DNA of 64,000 nt from positions 1 through 64,000 of the forward strand of contig NZ_LYCK01000015.1 of assembly GCF_001679045.1 (NCBI RefSeq), in the 5' to 3' direction. The notes below the pieces were generated by a model that was not told the origin of the DNA, ran no database searches, and worked only from the letters and a program-made list of their open reading frames with translations. Each line of letters starts with the position of its first letter. The first letter of the stretch is position 1. The stretch is from Haemophilus haemolyticus (GTDB lineage Bacteria > Pseudomonadota > Gammaproteobacteria > Enterobacterales > Pasteurellaceae). Below, in pieces: positions 32,610 through 43,201 of the stretch. The translations under genes and the position numbers were made by a program.

Positions 32610-34064
32610 TTACTTTGCCGGAATGTCCGCTAATACTCTTGTCAATAAATCCCAATAGGTTTGTACCGTTGCAATTTCCACTTTCTCATCTGGTGAGTGA
32701 GCATTTCGAATTGTTGGCCCGATAGAAATCATTTCTATGTGTGGATAATGTTCCTTTAAAAGACCACATTCTAATCCTGCGTGAATGACCTTCACTACAG
32801 GTTGCTCGCCTAGCACTTCAGCATAATGTTTGCGAGTAACGTCTAAGATAGTTGAATCATTTACAGGTTGCCAGCCCGGATAAGGCGCAGAAAACTCAAC
32901 TTTTGCATTTGCTAAGATTGCAAGTGAGCTAAGCATTTCAGTTACGTAATATTTACCGCTTTCAATTAATGAACGAACTAAAATGGTGTTTTTTACAACA
33001 TCTCCTTCTGTTTTCAATACGCCAACGCTTAATGAGCTTTCTACAACATTTTTAACTACATCACTATTGCGGATTACACCGTTTGGCAATACGTTGAGTG
33101 CGTTAATTACCGTTTGAGTACTTTGTGCGGTGAATACGGCAGGGGCTTTTTCTGCTGATTCTACAAAAAGTGTGAAATTAGGTTCTGCAATTGCTAATTC
33201 TTCTTTAAGAACAACCGCTAGATTTTCTACCGCACTTTCTATGGCTTTTACATCACCATTAAAGGCTAATACGGCTACAGCTTCTCGAGGTATTGCATTA
33301 CGAATTGAGCCACCACGAATTTCAGAGAGAGCAAAGTGCGGTTCATTTTGAGAGAGTTTTGCTAATACTCGTGCTAACACTTTGATTGCATTTGCACGTC
33401 CTGTATGGATATCGCCGCCAGAGTGGCCGCCACGTAAACCTTTAAGGGTGATTTGTGCGCTGTGCTCAAATGTATTGGTTTCATATTTAACTGGAATTTC
33501 AAAGTTTGCGTTAATCCCGCCCGCACAACCAATGTAAATCTCGCCAATTTCTTCGGTATCTGTATTGATTAAAATCTCCGATTGTAACCAGTTATGACGT
33601 AAGCCTTTTGCGCCATCCATACCAGTTTCTTCCGTCATTGTTAAAAGCACTTCAAGAGGTGGATGAGCTAAATCATTGCTTTCTAACACCGCTAAAGTAG
33701 AGGCCAAACCGATACCATTGTCAGATCCTAGCGTTGTGCCTCGTGCTTTCACCCATTCCCCGTCAATATAAGGTTGAATAGGATCTTTGGTAAAATCATG
33801 TGGATTGCCTTCATTAGCTTGTGGCACCATATCTAAGTGCGCTTGTAGAACAACAGGCGTGTGATTTTCCATTCCTTTTGTTGCGGGTTTACGAATGAGG
33901 ACATTTCCCACTTCATCGCGTTCAACAAAAAAATGCTTTTCTTTCGCCCAATTTACAATAAAGTTAGCTAACGCATCTTCATGATGAGAAGGGTGAGGGA
34001 TTGCACAGATTTGATCGAACCATTTCCACAGTAATGCTGGTTTAAGTGTTGTAATTTCAGACAT
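32610..34064 (-). CDS. pepD: Aminoacyl-histidine dipeptidase (peptidase D)
   Basis: PepD (M20C) hydrolyses Xaa-His dipeptides such as carnosine and other small peptides in the cytoplasm. Metal and catalytic residues are seen in [33 protein letters not shown] and the C-terminal [10 protein letters not shown]. The protein has 484 residues from the ATG at 34064, which has AAGGAG 6 bp upstream; a GTG two codons earlier is less likely. It is divergent from gpt. Confidence 0.96.
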   Translation of the reverse strand: MSEITTLKPALLWKWFDQICAIPHPSHHEDALANFIVNWAKEKHFFVERDEVGNVLIRKPATKGMENHTPVVLQAHLDMVPQANEGNPHDFTKDPIQPYIDGEWVKARGTTLGSDNGIGLASTLAVLESNDLAHPPLEVLLTMTEETGMDGAKGLRHNWLQSEILINTDTEEIGEIYIGCAGGINANFEIPVKYETNTFEHSAQITLKGLRGGHSGGDIHTGRANAIKVLARVLAKLSQNEPHFALSEIRGGSIRNAIPREAVAVLAFNGDVKAIESAVENLAVVLKEELAIAEPNFTLFVESAEKAPAVFTAQSTQTVINALNVLPNGVIRNSDVVKNVVESSLSVGVLKTEGDVVKNTILVRSLIESGKYYVTEMLSSLAILANAKVEFSAPYPGWQPVNDSTILDVTRKHYAEVLGEQPVVKVIHAGLECGLLKEHYPHIEMISIGPTIRNAHSPDEKVEIATVQTYWDLLTRVLADIPAK

Positions 34065-34170
34065 AGTCACTCCTTTTTACTGAAAAATTTCATGAAATAA
34101 TAGCATAAAACGCCATTTCGGGTTATCCTTACGCAATTTTTATTTATCGATAAATTTCTAAGGTGCAATT

Positions 34171-34638
34171 ATGAGCGAAAAATATGTGGTGACTTGGGAT
34201 ATGTTCCAAATGCATGCCCGCAAATTATCTGAACGTTTACTTCCGGCTTCTCAATGGAAAGGTATTATTGCGGTGAGCCGTGGTGGTTTATTTCCAGCAG
34301 CCGTTTTGGCTCGCGAGTTGGGCCTTCGCCATATTGAGACTGTTTGTATCGCAAGTTATCACGATCATAACAATCAAGGTGAATTACAAGTTCTTCATGC
34401 TGCTCAAGTGCCAAATGGTGGTGAAGGATTTATCGTGGTAGATGATTTAGTTGATACGGGTAATACAGCGCGTGCGATTCGTCAAATGTACCCTAATGCA
34501 AAATTTGTGACTGTATTTGCAAAACCTGCAGGTGCGGAATTAGTGGATGATTACGTGATTGATATTCCACAAAATACTTGGATTGAGCAACCTTGGGATT
34601 TAGGTTTAACCTTTGTTCCACCTCTCTCTAGAAAATAA
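34171..34638 (+). CDS. gpt: Xanthine-guanine phosphoribosyltransferase
   Basis: Gpt salvages xanthine, guanine and hypoxanthine with PRPP. The PRPP-binding motif [17 protein letters not shown] lies near residues 84-100, and [18 protein letters not shown] and [12 protein letters not shown] are family blocks. The 155-residue length matches the E. coli enzyme. It converges on glpK across a shared terminator. Confidence 0.97.
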   Translation: MSEKYVVTWDMFQMHARKLSERLLPASQWKGIIAVSRGGLFPAAVLARELGLRHIETVCIASYHDHNNQGELQVLHAAQVPNGGEGFIVVDDLVDTGNTARAIRQMYPNAKFVTVFAKPAGAELVDDYVIDIPQNTWIEQPWDLGLTFVPPLSRK

Positions 34639-34658
34639 TTTTTATACAGATACAGAAT

Positions 34659-34700
34659 AAAAGAGCGGTCAAAATAAAAGAAGTTTTGACCGCTCTTTTT
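34659..34700. terminator. Bidirectional terminator between gpt and glpK
   Basis: AAAAGAGCGGTCAAAA and TTTTGACCGCTCTTTT form a 16-bp perfect stem with a 9-nt loop. Each arm differs from an uptake signal by one base, and the two changes compensate each other. Confidence 0.9.
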
Positions 34701-34721
34701 GTATGAGAATTAATTTATAAA

Positions 34722-36233
34722 TTATTCTTCATCTTCTTTTGCCCATTCTAATGAGCGTTTAACTGCTTTTTTCCAACCTTTGTAGCGACGTTCGCGTTTG
34801 TCATTGTCACTGTCTGGACTGAATGTGCGTTCTACACGGGCTTTATCGCGAAGCTCGTCTAAATCTTTCCAGAAGCCTGTTGCTAAACCAGCAAGATAAG
34901 CGGCACCTAGAGCGGTCACTTCTTTCACAACAGGGCGCTCAACATTTACATCTAAAATATCAGCTTGGAATTGCATTAAGAAGTTATTGTTTGTCGCGCC
35001 ACCATCTACACGGAGATATTGTAAGCGTTCACCAGAATCTGATTGCATAGCCTCTAAGACATCACGGGTTTGGTAAGCAATAGATTCTAAGGTGGCTCGA
35101 ACAATATGATTACGGTTTGCGCCGCGAGAAAGACCAAAAATCGCACCGCGCGCATATGGATCCCAATATGGTGCACCTAAACCAGTGAAAGCTGGAACAA
35201 CATATACGCCATTACTATCAGTCACTTTTTGTGCGAAGTATTCAGAGTCAAAGCTATCGTGAACAATTTTGAGTTCATCACGGAGCCATTGGATTGATGC
35301 ACCCGCGATAAATACAGAGCCTTCTAAGGCATATTCTGGTTCGCCTTTTGCATTACAAGCTATGGTTGTGAGTAGTCCATTTTTTGATGTAATGGCTTTG
35401 TTACCTGTGTGGAGTAACATAAAGCAGCCTGTGCCATAAGTGTTTTTAGCTTGTCCTGCATGTACGCAAAGATGTCCGTAAAGAGCTGCTTGTTGGTCAC
35501 CAGCAATCCCTGCAACAGGAATACGAACGCCGCCTTTACCACCAATATTGGTTTGACCGTAAATTTCAGAAGAATTACGCACTTCAGGTAACATTGAACG
35601 AGGAATATTCAAGATTTCAAGCATCTTGTCGTCCCATTGTTTAGTGTGAATGTTGAATAACATGGTACGAGATGCATTGGTATAATCTGTTACATGCACT
35701 CGGCCTTGAGTCAGTTTCCATACAAGCCAAGTATCAACGGTACCAAATAATAATTCGCCTCGTTCTGCTTTTTCTCTAGCACCTTCAACGTTATCCAAAA
35801 TCCATTTTACTTTTGTTCCAGAGAAGTAAGGGTCAACCACCAAGCCTGTGGTATTACGAATGTATTCTTCATGACCATCGGCTTTTAATTTATCAGTAAT
35901 GTCTGCTGTACGGCGGCATTGCCATACGATAGCGTTGTAAACAGGCGTACCTGTTGCTTTTTCCCATACAATGGTGGTTTCACGTTGGTTGGTGATACCG
36001 ATAGCGGCAATTTCATCAGATGTAATGCCTGCTTTTGCAACGACTTCGTTTAAGGTTGAACTTTGAGTTGCCCAAATTTCCATTGGATTATGTTCTACCC
36101 AGCCTGCACGAGGGTAGATTTGGGTAAATTCACGTTGTGCAATTTCAACCACATTCGCATTATGATCTAATAATACTGCGCGAGAGCTTGTTGTGCCTTG
36201 GTCTAATGCAATGATATATTTTTTGTCTGTCAT
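34722..36233 (-). CDS. glpK: Glycerol kinase
   Basis: GlpK phosphorylates glycerol to glycerol-3-phosphate in the cytoplasm. The 503-residue protein has the FGGY-family blocks [14 protein letters not shown] at the N-terminus, [23 protein letters not shown] and the C-terminal [21 protein letters not shown]. It follows glpF on the same strand with a 20-bp gap. The facilitator and the kinase thus trap glycerol together. Confidence 0.98.
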   Translation of the reverse strand: MTDKKYIIALDQGTTSSRAVLLDHNANVVEIAQREFTQIYPRAGWVEHNPMEIWATQSSTLNEVVAKAGITSDEIAAIGITNQRETTIVWEKATGTPVYNAIVWQCRRTADITDKLKADGHEEYIRNTTGLVVDPYFSGTKVKWILDNVEGAREKAERGELLFGTVDTWLVWKLTQGRVHVTDYTNASRTMLFNIHTKQWDDKMLEILNIPRSMLPEVRNSSEIYGQTNIGGKGGVRIPVAGIAGDQQAALYGHLCVHAGQAKNTYGTGCFMLLHTGNKAITSKNGLLTTIACNAKGEPEYALEGSVFIAGASIQWLRDELKIVHDSFDSEYFAQKVTDSNGVYVVPAFTGLGAPYWDPYARGAIFGLSRGANRNHIVRATLESIAYQTRDVLEAMQSDSGERLQYLRVDGGATNNNFLMQFQADILDVNVERPVVKEVTALGAAYLAGLATGFWKDLDELRDKARVERTFSPDSDNDKRERRYKGWKKAVKRSLEWAKEDEE

Positions 36234-36253
36234 AGTATTACTCCTTCAAATAA

Positions 36254-37048
36254 TTATTCGCAGCCGCAATTACAAGGTAAATTGCCGCCAATTGCTTTTT
36301 TGTATAACCATGCACCAGCTAATGCGCCTAAAACAGGTGCAACCATTGGAACGATAAAATAAGGAATTTCTCGTCCGCCAGTTAGAGCGAGTTCGCCCCA
36401 GCCAGCGAGATAAGCAAAGAATTTTGGTCCGAAGTCACGTGCTGGATTCATGGCAAAACCTGTTAAAGGGCCCATAGCACCACCAAGAACTGCGATTAAT
36501 ACACCAATTAATAATGGGGCAAGTGGACCACGAGGTACACCGTTTCCATCGTCAGTTAATGCCATAATTAATGCCATAAGAATTGCAGTAATCACAAATT
36601 CCACAGCAAAGGCTCCCCCAATGCTTAAACTTGGATGAGGATAAGTGGAGAATGTACCCGCAAGGCTTAAACTTTCTTGTGTACCACGAACAATGTTGTG
36701 GGCTGTTTCATAATCGATAAAAACATTGCGGTATAAGGCATAAACTAATGCTGCAGCAAAGAATGCGCCGAGCATTTGTGAAATGATGTAAGGAATTACT
36801 TTTTTGCCATCAAAGCAAGCAAATTTCCAAAGGGCAATGGTTACTGCTGGGTTTAAATGTGCACCAGATAAACCAGCTGTTGCATATACTGCAAGTGCAA
36901 CGCCCATCCCCCACATAATGCTGATTTCCCACAAGCTAAAACTAGCGCCTGCTACTTTTAGTGCTGCAACGCAGCCCACACCAAAGAAAATCAATAAGGC
37001 TGTACCTAAAAACTCGCCAATACAGTTAGCTTTTAATGATTTATCCAT
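36254..37048 (-). CDS. glpF: Glycerol facilitator (aquaglyceroporin)
   Basis: This 264-residue MIP-family channel has six membrane helices and the two NPA half-helices, GAHLNPAVTIAL and GFAMNPARDFGPK. The aspartate after the second NPAR is the mark of glycerol-conducting members. It lies directly upstream of glpK. The first codons follow AAGGAGTGATCT. Its upstream spacer contains several inverted repeats and one uptake signal. Confidence 0.97.
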   Translation of the reverse strand: MDKSLKANCIGEFLGTALLIFFGVGCVAALKVAGASFSLWEISIMWGMGVALAVYATAGLSGAHLNPAVTIALWKFACFDGKKVIPYIISQMLGAFFAAALVYALYRNVFIDYETAHNIVRGTQESLSLAGTFSTYPHPSLSIGGAFAVEFVITAILMALIMALTDDGNGVPRGPLAPLLIGVLIAVLGGAMGPLTGFAMNPARDFGPKFFAYLAGWGELALTGGREIPYFIVPMVAPVLGALAGAWLYKKAIGGNLPCNCGCE

Positions 37049-37159
37049 AGATCACTCCTTAGAAGTGCGGTTGAAATGAAGAGTGTTCTCCCTAAATAAA
37101 GGGAAAGAATTTATTAAAAAAGAATACGGAGTGTTTTGAAATAGCCTCCTTATTTGAAT

Positions 37160-37266
37160 TCTAGGTTAGAACACCTAGATTGATTATGATGTTACTCTGT
37201 TAGAGTAGATTTTTAGTTTCTACAATATAGAAACCTAGTTAACCGTGGGTATGTTTACCCACGGTT
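37160..37266. repeat. Three inverted repeats between glpF and glpQ
   Basis: Three stem-loops lie in the 228-bp spacer. The first is TCTAGGT/ACCTAGA (37160-37179). The second is GTTTCTA/TAGAAAC with a 5-nt loop (37216-37234). The third is AACCGTGGGTA/TACCCACGGTT with a 4-nt loop (37241-37266). The last is placed to end glpQ transcription but lacks a T-run. The others may be operators or leader structures for glpF. Confidence 0.7.
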
Positions 37267-37276
37267 GTGAGGGATA

Positions 37277-38371
37277 TTATTTTTTCCCTTTTAAGAATTC
37301 CACGCCAGTATCTGGGAAGTCAGTAAATACTCCTGTTGCACCTGATTTATTCAATAATGCATCGTACATTTGATTTACATCTGTGAAGAATTCTGGTAAT
37401 GCGTCTTTACGCACTGTGTATGGATGAAGTTCAACTTTGTATTGAGCAAGCTCTTTTACTAATGGTGTGTATACAATGTTGCCTGGTTTAGATTGTTCTT
37501 TATCTACTAACATATACCAACCTGGACCAACACCATCAGCATATTTCACCACTTCTGCCATTGCACCTGGTTTAAACATCCAATCGTAATCGTAGTTTAC
37601 CCATTTACCTTTCGCATCTTTTTCTTGCGTTTCTTTCCAATCCGTATAAGCCACTAATTGAACTAATTTCAAATCCATGCCCATTTTTGGAAGTAATTCT
37701 GTTTTGATACGTTTTAACTCATTAAAGTCGAAAGTTTGTAAGTAAACCATATCAGTTTTCTTATCATAGCCATATTTTTTCAACACTTTGAGCGTTTCAG
37801 CAGCAATATCTTTGCCATTTTGATGGTGGAACCAAGGTGCTTTGATTTCTGGATAAATCCCTACTTTTTTGCCAGTAGATTTTTCTAAGCCTTGGATAAA
37901 TTCAATTTCATCTTCAAAGGTGTGAATTCTGAAGTGTGATTTCCAAAGTGGGAAACGACCAGGATAAACTTGTGCTTGTTTGCCATCTTTGGTTTCAAAG
38001 TTTTCTGTCATTTCTAAACTTTGAATTTCTTTTAAGGTAAAGTCGATGACATAGTAACGACCATCTTTACGGTGACGATGTGGGAATTTTTTCGCTACAT
38101 CAGTCAAGCCATCTAAAAAGTGATCGTGAATAACCACTAAACGACCATCTTTAGTCATTGCTAAATCTTGCTCTAAATAATCTGCGTGTTGTGCAAACGC
38201 AAGAGCTTTAGATTCTAAAGTATGCTCTGGTAAATAACCGCTAGCACCACGGTGAGCAATAATAATTTTGTCTGATTTCATTTGGGTGTTTGCCATGCTT
38301 GATGAATGGCTGCTGCAACCTGCTAGTACGCCAGCTGCTAATAAAGAAAGCGCTAAAGTTTTAAGTTTCAT
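37277..38371 (-). CDS. glpQ: Glycerophosphodiester phosphodiesterase, protein D
   Basis: This is protein D (hpd), a surface lipoprotein that releases glycerol-3-phosphate from glycerophosphodiesters, including choline from host phosphatidylcholine products. The signal ends in the lipobox VLAGC and mature Cys is residue 19 when counted from MKLKTLALSL. Catalytic blocks are IIAHRGASGYLPEHT, LEQDLAMTKDGRLVVIHDH and YPEIKAPWFH. The start at 38371 follows the published protein; an ATG two codons upstream is also possible. It lies between glpT and glpF and is probably a single-gene unit. Confidence 0.97.
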   Translation of the reverse strand: MKLKTLALSLLAAGVLAGCSSHSSSMANTQMKSDKIIIAHRGASGYLPEHTLESKALAFAQHADYLEQDLAMTKDGRLVVIHDHFLDGLTDVAKKFPHRHRKDGRYYVIDFTLKEIQSLEMTENFETKDGKQAQVYPGRFPLWKSHFRIHTFEDEIEFIQGLEKSTGKKVGIYPEIKAPWFHHQNGKDIAAETLKVLKKYGYDKKTDMVYLQTFDFNELKRIKTELLPKMGMDLKLVQLVAYTDWKETQEKDAKGKWVNYDYDWMFKPGAMAEVVKYADGVGPGWYMLVDKEQSKPGNIVYTPLVKELAQYKVELHPYTVRKDALPEFFTDVNQMYDALLNKSGATGVFTDFPDTGVEFLKGKK

Positions 38372-38428
38372 AAGCATTTTCTCCTTAAGAGTGCGGTAAA
38401 TTTTTATGGGTTTTTTAGATTTTAGTTA

Positions 38429-38469
38429 CAAAAAAGGCGACTAAGCAATTTGCCCGCCGCCTTTTTTAA
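38429..38469 (-). terminator. Terminator after glpT
   Basis: Reading leftward, AAAGGCG and CGCCTTTTTT arms form a stem with an 18-nt loop, ending in a run of T just past the glpT stop. Confidence 0.75.
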
Positions 38470-38474
38470 GCTAA

Positions 38475-39917
38475 TTATTTAGTACCGTAAGTATCGCCTA
38501 ATTTCGCTTTGTGTTTTCCTTCTTCAACCATTACGATTAAGAGTAATAACACCGCTAATACGCCACCGCCGATCATTACGTAGAAACCACCGTCCCATCC
38601 GTAATGTTGAGCTGCCCAACCGATAACTGCAGATGCAGAAACTGTACCACCTAAGTAACCGAATAAACCGGTGAAACCTGCTGCAGTACCTGCTGCTTTT
38701 TTCGGTGCTAACTCAAGAGCATGTAAACCGATTAACATTACAGGACCATAGATTAAGAAACCGATTAAAGTCATTAAAATGAAGTCAGTTAATTGGTATG
38801 GGTTTTGATACCATGCGCTGTAGTTTGCTAATTCAGCTTCTGGTGTAGCTGGGTTCATCCAGTACGCAACAACCGCTGCAGTGGTTAAGATCATGAAGAT
38901 GAAACCAGTTAAACCACGTTTACCTTTGAATACTTTATCTGATACCCAACCACATAATAATGTACCTGGAACCGCTGCTAATTCATAGATTGTATACGCC
39001 CATGCGGTACCTTTGATGTTGAAGTGTTTTACTTCACTTAAGTAAACCGGAGACCATTTTAATACGCCGTAGCGGATTAAATATACGAACACGTTAGCAA
39101 GTGCAATGTACCATAACAATTTGTTTTTCAATACATAAGTAACGAAGATTTCTTTTGTGCTTAAATCGTTTTCGTAAGTTTTTTCGTTATAGTCATCAGG
39201 GTAGTCATTACGCCATTTTTCGATAGATGGTAAACCACAAGATTGTGGGGTATCACGCATCACGAAGTAAACTGGAATTGCACAGATCATTGCTGCAATA
39301 CCCGGATAGTAGAGGGATTGTTGCCAAATGTCTTTTGCTTGTGCTTCAATGCCGTGAGTGCTGAAGAATACGGCACTTGCTAATAACACCATTGCACCAG
39401 GCATCATACCACCAATATTGTGCGCAGTATTCCAAATTGACACGATTGTACCGCGTTCAGATTTAGACCACCAGTGCACCATAGTACGACCACATGGAGG
39501 CCATCCCATACCTTGGAACCAACCATTTAAGAAGATCATCGCCCACATGATAGCGATGCCAGAGGTTGCCCATGGGAATAGACCCATTAAGGTCATACAT
39601 AAACCAGATAGTAATAAACCAAATGGTAGGAACACACGAGGGTTAGAACGGTCAGACATACCAGCCATTACGAATTTTGATAAACCGTAAGCAAGACCAG
39701 CTGCAGAACCGATTACACCAAGCTCAGCTTTTGTATAAAGACCTGCTTGAATTAAACCTGGTTGTGCTAAGTCAAAGTTTGCACGCACAAAATAGTATGC
39801 GGCATAACCAAAGAAGATCCCTGCGAATACTTGCCAACGTAAGCGTCTATACGTGGAATCAATTTTTTCCGCCGGAAGTTCCGCAATATGCGGAGCGGGT
39901 TTGAATGGTCCAAACAT
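38475..39917 (-). CDS. glpT: Glycerol-3-phosphate:phosphate antiporter
   Basis: GlpT exchanges external glycerol-3-phosphate for phosphate across the inner membrane. The major-facilitator protein of 480 residues starts at the ATG at 39917 ([15 protein letters not shown]), with GGAG upstream; a TTG five codons earlier overlaps that site and was rejected. Family marks are [31 protein letters not shown] (with the substrate arginine region), [25 protein letters not shown] and a matching second half. It is divergent from glpABC with two CRP sites between them. Confidence 0.97.
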   Translation of the reverse strand: MFGPFKPAPHIAELPAEKIDSTYRRLRWQVFAGIFFGYAAYYFVRANFDLAQPGLIQAGLYTKAELGVIGSAAGLAYGLSKFVMAGMSDRSNPRVFLPFGLLLSGLCMTLMGLFPWATSGIAIMWAMIFLNGWFQGMGWPPCGRTMVHWWSKSERGTIVSIWNTAHNIGGMMPGAMVLLASAVFFSTHGIEAQAKDIWQQSLYYPGIAAMICAIPVYFVMRDTPQSCGLPSIEKWRNDYPDDYNEKTYENDLSTKEIFVTYVLKNKLLWYIALANVFVYLIRYGVLKWSPVYLSEVKHFNIKGTAWAYTIYELAAVPGTLLCGWVSDKVFKGKRGLTGFIFMILTTAAVVAYWMNPATPEAELANYSAWYQNPYQLTDFILMTLIGFLIYGPVMLIGLHALELAPKKAAGTAAGFTGLFGYLGGTVSASAVIGWAAQHYGWDGGFYVMIGGGVLAVLLLLIVMVEEGKHKAKLGDTYGTK

Positions 39918-40033
39918 AATTTTTTTCTCCAACTTTTAATTATGTGTAAGTTTTATTCACCCTTTATTAGACAGTAAGGGATGGGCGCATGATAAAAGAA
40001 AATAAAAAATAAGGAAGTAAAAAAAGTAAAAAA

Positions 40034-40049
40034 TGTGAAGTGTTTCACA
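40034..40049. promoter_or_regulatory. CRP site 1, glpT-glpA spacer
   Basis: TGTGA-N6-TCACA is a perfect match to the CRP consensus. It lies 117 bp from the glpT start and 162 bp from the glpA start. Confidence 0.88.
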
Positions 40050-40085
40050 AAATTTTTACACCATTTGAGCGAATGCGAAAATTAT

Positions 40086-40101
40086 TGTGATCGGTATCAC
40101 A
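40086..40101. promoter_or_regulatory. CRP site 2, glpT-glpA spacer
   Basis: A second perfect TGTGA-N6-TCACA site lies 52 bp (five helical turns) centre to centre from the first. Between and beside the two sites are AT/GC words such as TTTGAGCG and GCGCTCAAA, which might be GlpR half-sites, but I cannot define them. Confidence 0.88.
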
Positions 40102-40210
40102 AAATTGTTTTCTTTTGCGCTCAAAATGTTGTTAATTTGGCCGCACTTCTCTACAATGCCTGTGATTTTTATATTACTTTTTTGTTAAATTTTGGGAATT
40201 GGGGGTAAAC

Positions 40211-41902
40211 ATGGGATTATCGCCTAGCATGTACAAAGATGTTGGAGATTTTTCGCCACTCAGTACTGATGTTATTATTATCGGTGGTGGTGCAACGGGT
40301 GCTGGTATTGCGCGTGACTGTGCACTTCGTGGCATTGATTGTATTTTATTGGAACGTAGAGACATCGCAACGGGGGCGACTGGACGTAACCACGGATTAT
40401 TACACAGTGGCGCACGTTATGCCGTGAACGACCAAGAATCTGCTGAAGAATGTATTAAAGAAAACCGTATTTTGCGCAAAATTGCGCGTCATTGCGTAGA
40501 TGAAACGGAAGGCTTATTTATCACTTTGCCTGAAGATTCTCTCGACTATCAAAAAACCTTCCTTGAGAGTTGTGCAAAATCTGGAATTGATGCGCAAGCC
40601 ATTGATCCTGACTTAGCTAAAATTATGGAGCCTTCTGTAAATCCAGATTTAGTGGGCGCTGTTGTTGTGCCAGATGGTTCTATTGACCCATTCCGTTTAA
40701 CTGCCTCTAATATGATGGATGCGACAGAAAACGGCGCAAAAATGTTCACTTATTGCGAAGTAAAAAATTTGATTCGTGAAGGTGGAAAAGTGATTGGTGT
40801 GAATGTGTACGATCATAAAAATCGTAGAGAACGCCAATTTTTTGCACCGTTGGTTGTGAATGCTGGTGGTATTTGGGGACAAGGGATTGCGGAATATGCC
40901 GATCTCAAAATCAAAATGTTCCCTGCGAAAGGTGCATTGCTCGTAATGGGCCATCGTATTAATAAACTTGTCATTAACCGCTGCCGTAAACCAGCTGATG
41001 CGGATATTCTTGTTCCAGGCGACACAATTTGTGTTATTGGTACAACGTCAAGTCGTGTGCCTTATGATCAAATCGATAACATGCAAGTGACGCCAGAGGA
41101 AGTGGATATTCTTTTCCGTGAAGGTGAAAAACTTGCACCGAGCTTGCGTCATACTCGCGTATTACGTGCTTATGCTGGGGTGCGTCCATTAGTTGCGAGT
41201 GATGATGATCCATCAGGTCGTAATGTGAGCCGTGGTATTGTGCTACTTGACCACGCAGAACGTGATGGCTTAGATGGCTTTATTACTATCACTGGCGGTA
41301 AGTTAATGACTTATCGTTTAATGGCTGAATGGGCGACCGACCTTGTTTGTAAAAAACTCAATAAAACGGCTCGTTGTGTCACTGCGGAGCAACCGTTGCC
41401 GGGCTCTACTGAAAGCCGTCAAGAAACCAATCAAAAAGTTATTTCATTACCAAGTACCATTCGTTATTCTGCTGTGTATCGTCACGGTTCACGCGCGACT
41501 CGTTTGCTTGAAAAAGAACGTTTAGATCGTTCAATGGTTTGTGAATGTGAAGCTGTGACTGCAGGCGAAGTTCGCTACGCGATTGATGAACTCGGTGTAA
41601 ATAACATTGTAGATTTACGTCGCCGTACACGTGTTGGTATGGGGACTTGCCAAGCTGAACTGTGTGCATGTCGTGCTGCAGGCTTAATGAACCGTTTTGA
41701 AGTGGCAACACCAACTCAATCAACCACTCAACTTTCTGCCTTTATGGAAGAACGCTGGCGCGGTATTGAGCCGATTGCTTGGGGTGAAGCTATTCGCGAA
41801 GCTGAATTTACATCTTGGATGTATGGCAGCGTATTAGGTTTGAATGATGTGAAACCGCTTGATGAACAAGCACAACAAGGGACGGATAGCAATGAATTTT
41901 GA
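40211..41902 (+). CDS. glpA: Anaerobic glycerol-3-phosphate dehydrogenase subunit A
   Basis: GlpA is the FAD catalytic subunit that oxidises glycerol-3-phosphate to dihydroxyacetone phosphate when oxygen is short. The dinucleotide motif [21 protein letters not shown] is near residue 20. The C-terminal BFD-like [2Fe-2S] region has [15 protein letters not shown] and [12 protein letters not shown]. The protein has 563 residues from ATG 40211, which has GGGGG just upstream. It heads the glpABC operon and overlaps glpB by 11 bp. Confidence 0.97.
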   Translation: MGLSPSMYKDVGDFSPLSTDVIIIGGGATGAGIARDCALRGIDCILLERRDIATGATGRNHGLLHSGARYAVNDQESAEECIKENRILRKIARHCVDETEGLFITLPEDSLDYQKTFLESCAKSGIDAQAIDPDLAKIMEPSVNPDLVGAVVVPDGSIDPFRLTASNMMDATENGAKMFTYCEVKNLIREGGKVIGVNVYDHKNRRERQFFAPLVVNAGGIWGQGIAEYADLKIKMFPAKGALLVMGHRINKLVINRCRKPADADILVPGDTICVIGTTSSRVPYDQIDNMQVTPEEVDILFREGEKLAPSLRHTRVLRAYAGVRPLVASDDDPSGRNVSRGIVLLDHAERDGLDGFITITGGKLMTYRLMAEWATDLVCKKLNKTARCVTAEQPLPGSTESRQETNQKVISLPSTIRYSAVYRHGSRATRLLEKERLDRSMVCECEAVTAGEVRYAIDELGVNNIVDLRRRTRVGMGTCQAELCACRAAGLMNRFEVATPTQSTTQLSAFMEERWRGIEPIAWGEAIREAEFTSWMYGSVLGLNDVKPLDEQAQQGTDSNEF

Positions 41903-43190
41903 TGTAGCCATTATTGGCGGTGGTTTGGCGGGTTTAACCTGTGGCATCGCCCTTCAACAACGCGGCAAACGTTGCGTGATTATCAACAACGGTCAAGCAG
42001 CCATTGATTTTGCATCCGGCTCTTTAGATTTATTAAGCCGTATGCCATCGACTCAAAATGGAGAAGGTCGCGCGGTAGAAAATTTAAAAGAAAATATCAC
42101 CGCACTTCGTAATGAATTACCAGCCCATCCTTATAGTTTATTGGGCGTAGAGAAAGTGCTTGCTAAAGCACAAGATTTTGAACGTTTAGCCAATGAATTA
42201 AATCTTGATTTAATTGGTTCTACGGAAAAAAATCACTGGCGTGTAACAGGTTTAGGCAGTTTGCGTGGTGCATGGCTTTCTCCAAATAGCGTGCCAACTG
42301 TACAAGGCAATGAATGTTTTCCGCATAAACGTATTGCGGTGCTTGGTATCGAAGGTTATCACGATTTTCAACCGCAACTTTTAGCTGCTAACTTGGTGTT
42401 AAACCCACAATTTGAACATTGTGAGGTCACCAGTGGTTTCTTAAATATTCCACAATTAGACGAACTTCGCAAAAATGCTCGTGAGTTCCGTAGTGTAAAT
42501 ATCTCTCAACTTCTAGAGCACAAACTTTCGTTCAATGATCTTGTTAAAGAAATTATTGAATCAGCGCAAGGTGCAGAAGCAGTATTTTTACCGGCTTGTT
42601 TTGGTTTAGAAAACCAAGAATTTATGACCGCACTTCGTGATGCAACTAAGCTCGCATTATTTGAATTGCCAACGTTGCCACCATCATTACTCGGTATGCG
42701 CCAGCGTATTCAATTACGCCGTAAATTTGAATCCATTGGTGGTTTAATGATTAACGGTGATAGTGCATTGAGTGCAACATTTGAAGGAAATCAAGTACGT
42801 TGTATCAACACTCGCTTGCTCGAAGATGAAGAAATTACCGCAGATAATTTCGTACTGGCTTCAGGAAGCTTCTTCAGTAAAGGACTCATTTCTGAATTCG
42901 ATAAAATTTATGAGCCAGTTTTTGAATCCGATATTATCGGTGTTGAAGGGTTTAACGATAAAGATCGTTTCACTTGGACTGCTCATCGTTTTGCTCATCC
43001 ACAACCTTATCAATCTGCTGGTGTGGCAATTAATGCTCAATGCCAAGTGCAAAAGGGCGGTCAATATTTAACGAATTTATATGCCGTCGGTAATGTAATT
43101 GGTGGGTTTAATGCGCTTGAGCTTGGTTGTGGTTCGGGTGTCGCAGTTGTAACTGCCTTGGCGGTTGCTGATGAAATCTTGGCGAAATAA
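41892..43190 (+). CDS. glpB: Anaerobic glycerol-3-phosphate dehydrogenase subunit B
   Basis: GlpB is the second flavin-type subunit, with an N-terminal [19 protein letters not shown]. The 432-residue protein starts at 41892, within the end of glpA; the longer reading from 41859 was rejected because that leader lies wholly inside glpA and lacks a ribosome site. The C-terminus [24 protein letters not shown] is typical. Tight coupling to glpA and glpC supports a three-subunit complex. Confidence 0.96.
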   Translation: MNFDVAIIGGGLAGLTCGIALQQRGKRCVIINNGQAAIDFASGSLDLLSRMPSTQNGEGRAVENLKENITALRNELPAHPYSLLGVEKVLAKAQDFERLANELNLDLIGSTEKNHWRVTGLGSLRGAWLSPNSVPTVQGNECFPHKRIAVLGIEGYHDFQPQLLAANLVLNPQFEHCEVTSGFLNIPQLDELRKNAREFRSVNISQLLEHKLSFNDLVKEIIESAQGAEAVFLPACFGLENQEFMTALRDATKLALFELPTLPPSLLGMRQRIQLRRKFESIGGLMINGDSALSATFEGNQVRCINTRLLEDEEITADNFVLASGSFFSKGLISEFDKIYEPVFESDIIGVEGFNDKDRFTWTAHRFAHPQPYQSAGVAINAQCQVQKGGQYLTNLYAVGNVIGGFNALELGCGSGVAVVTALAVADEILAK

Positions 43191-43201
43191 GGGGGAATAA
43201 G

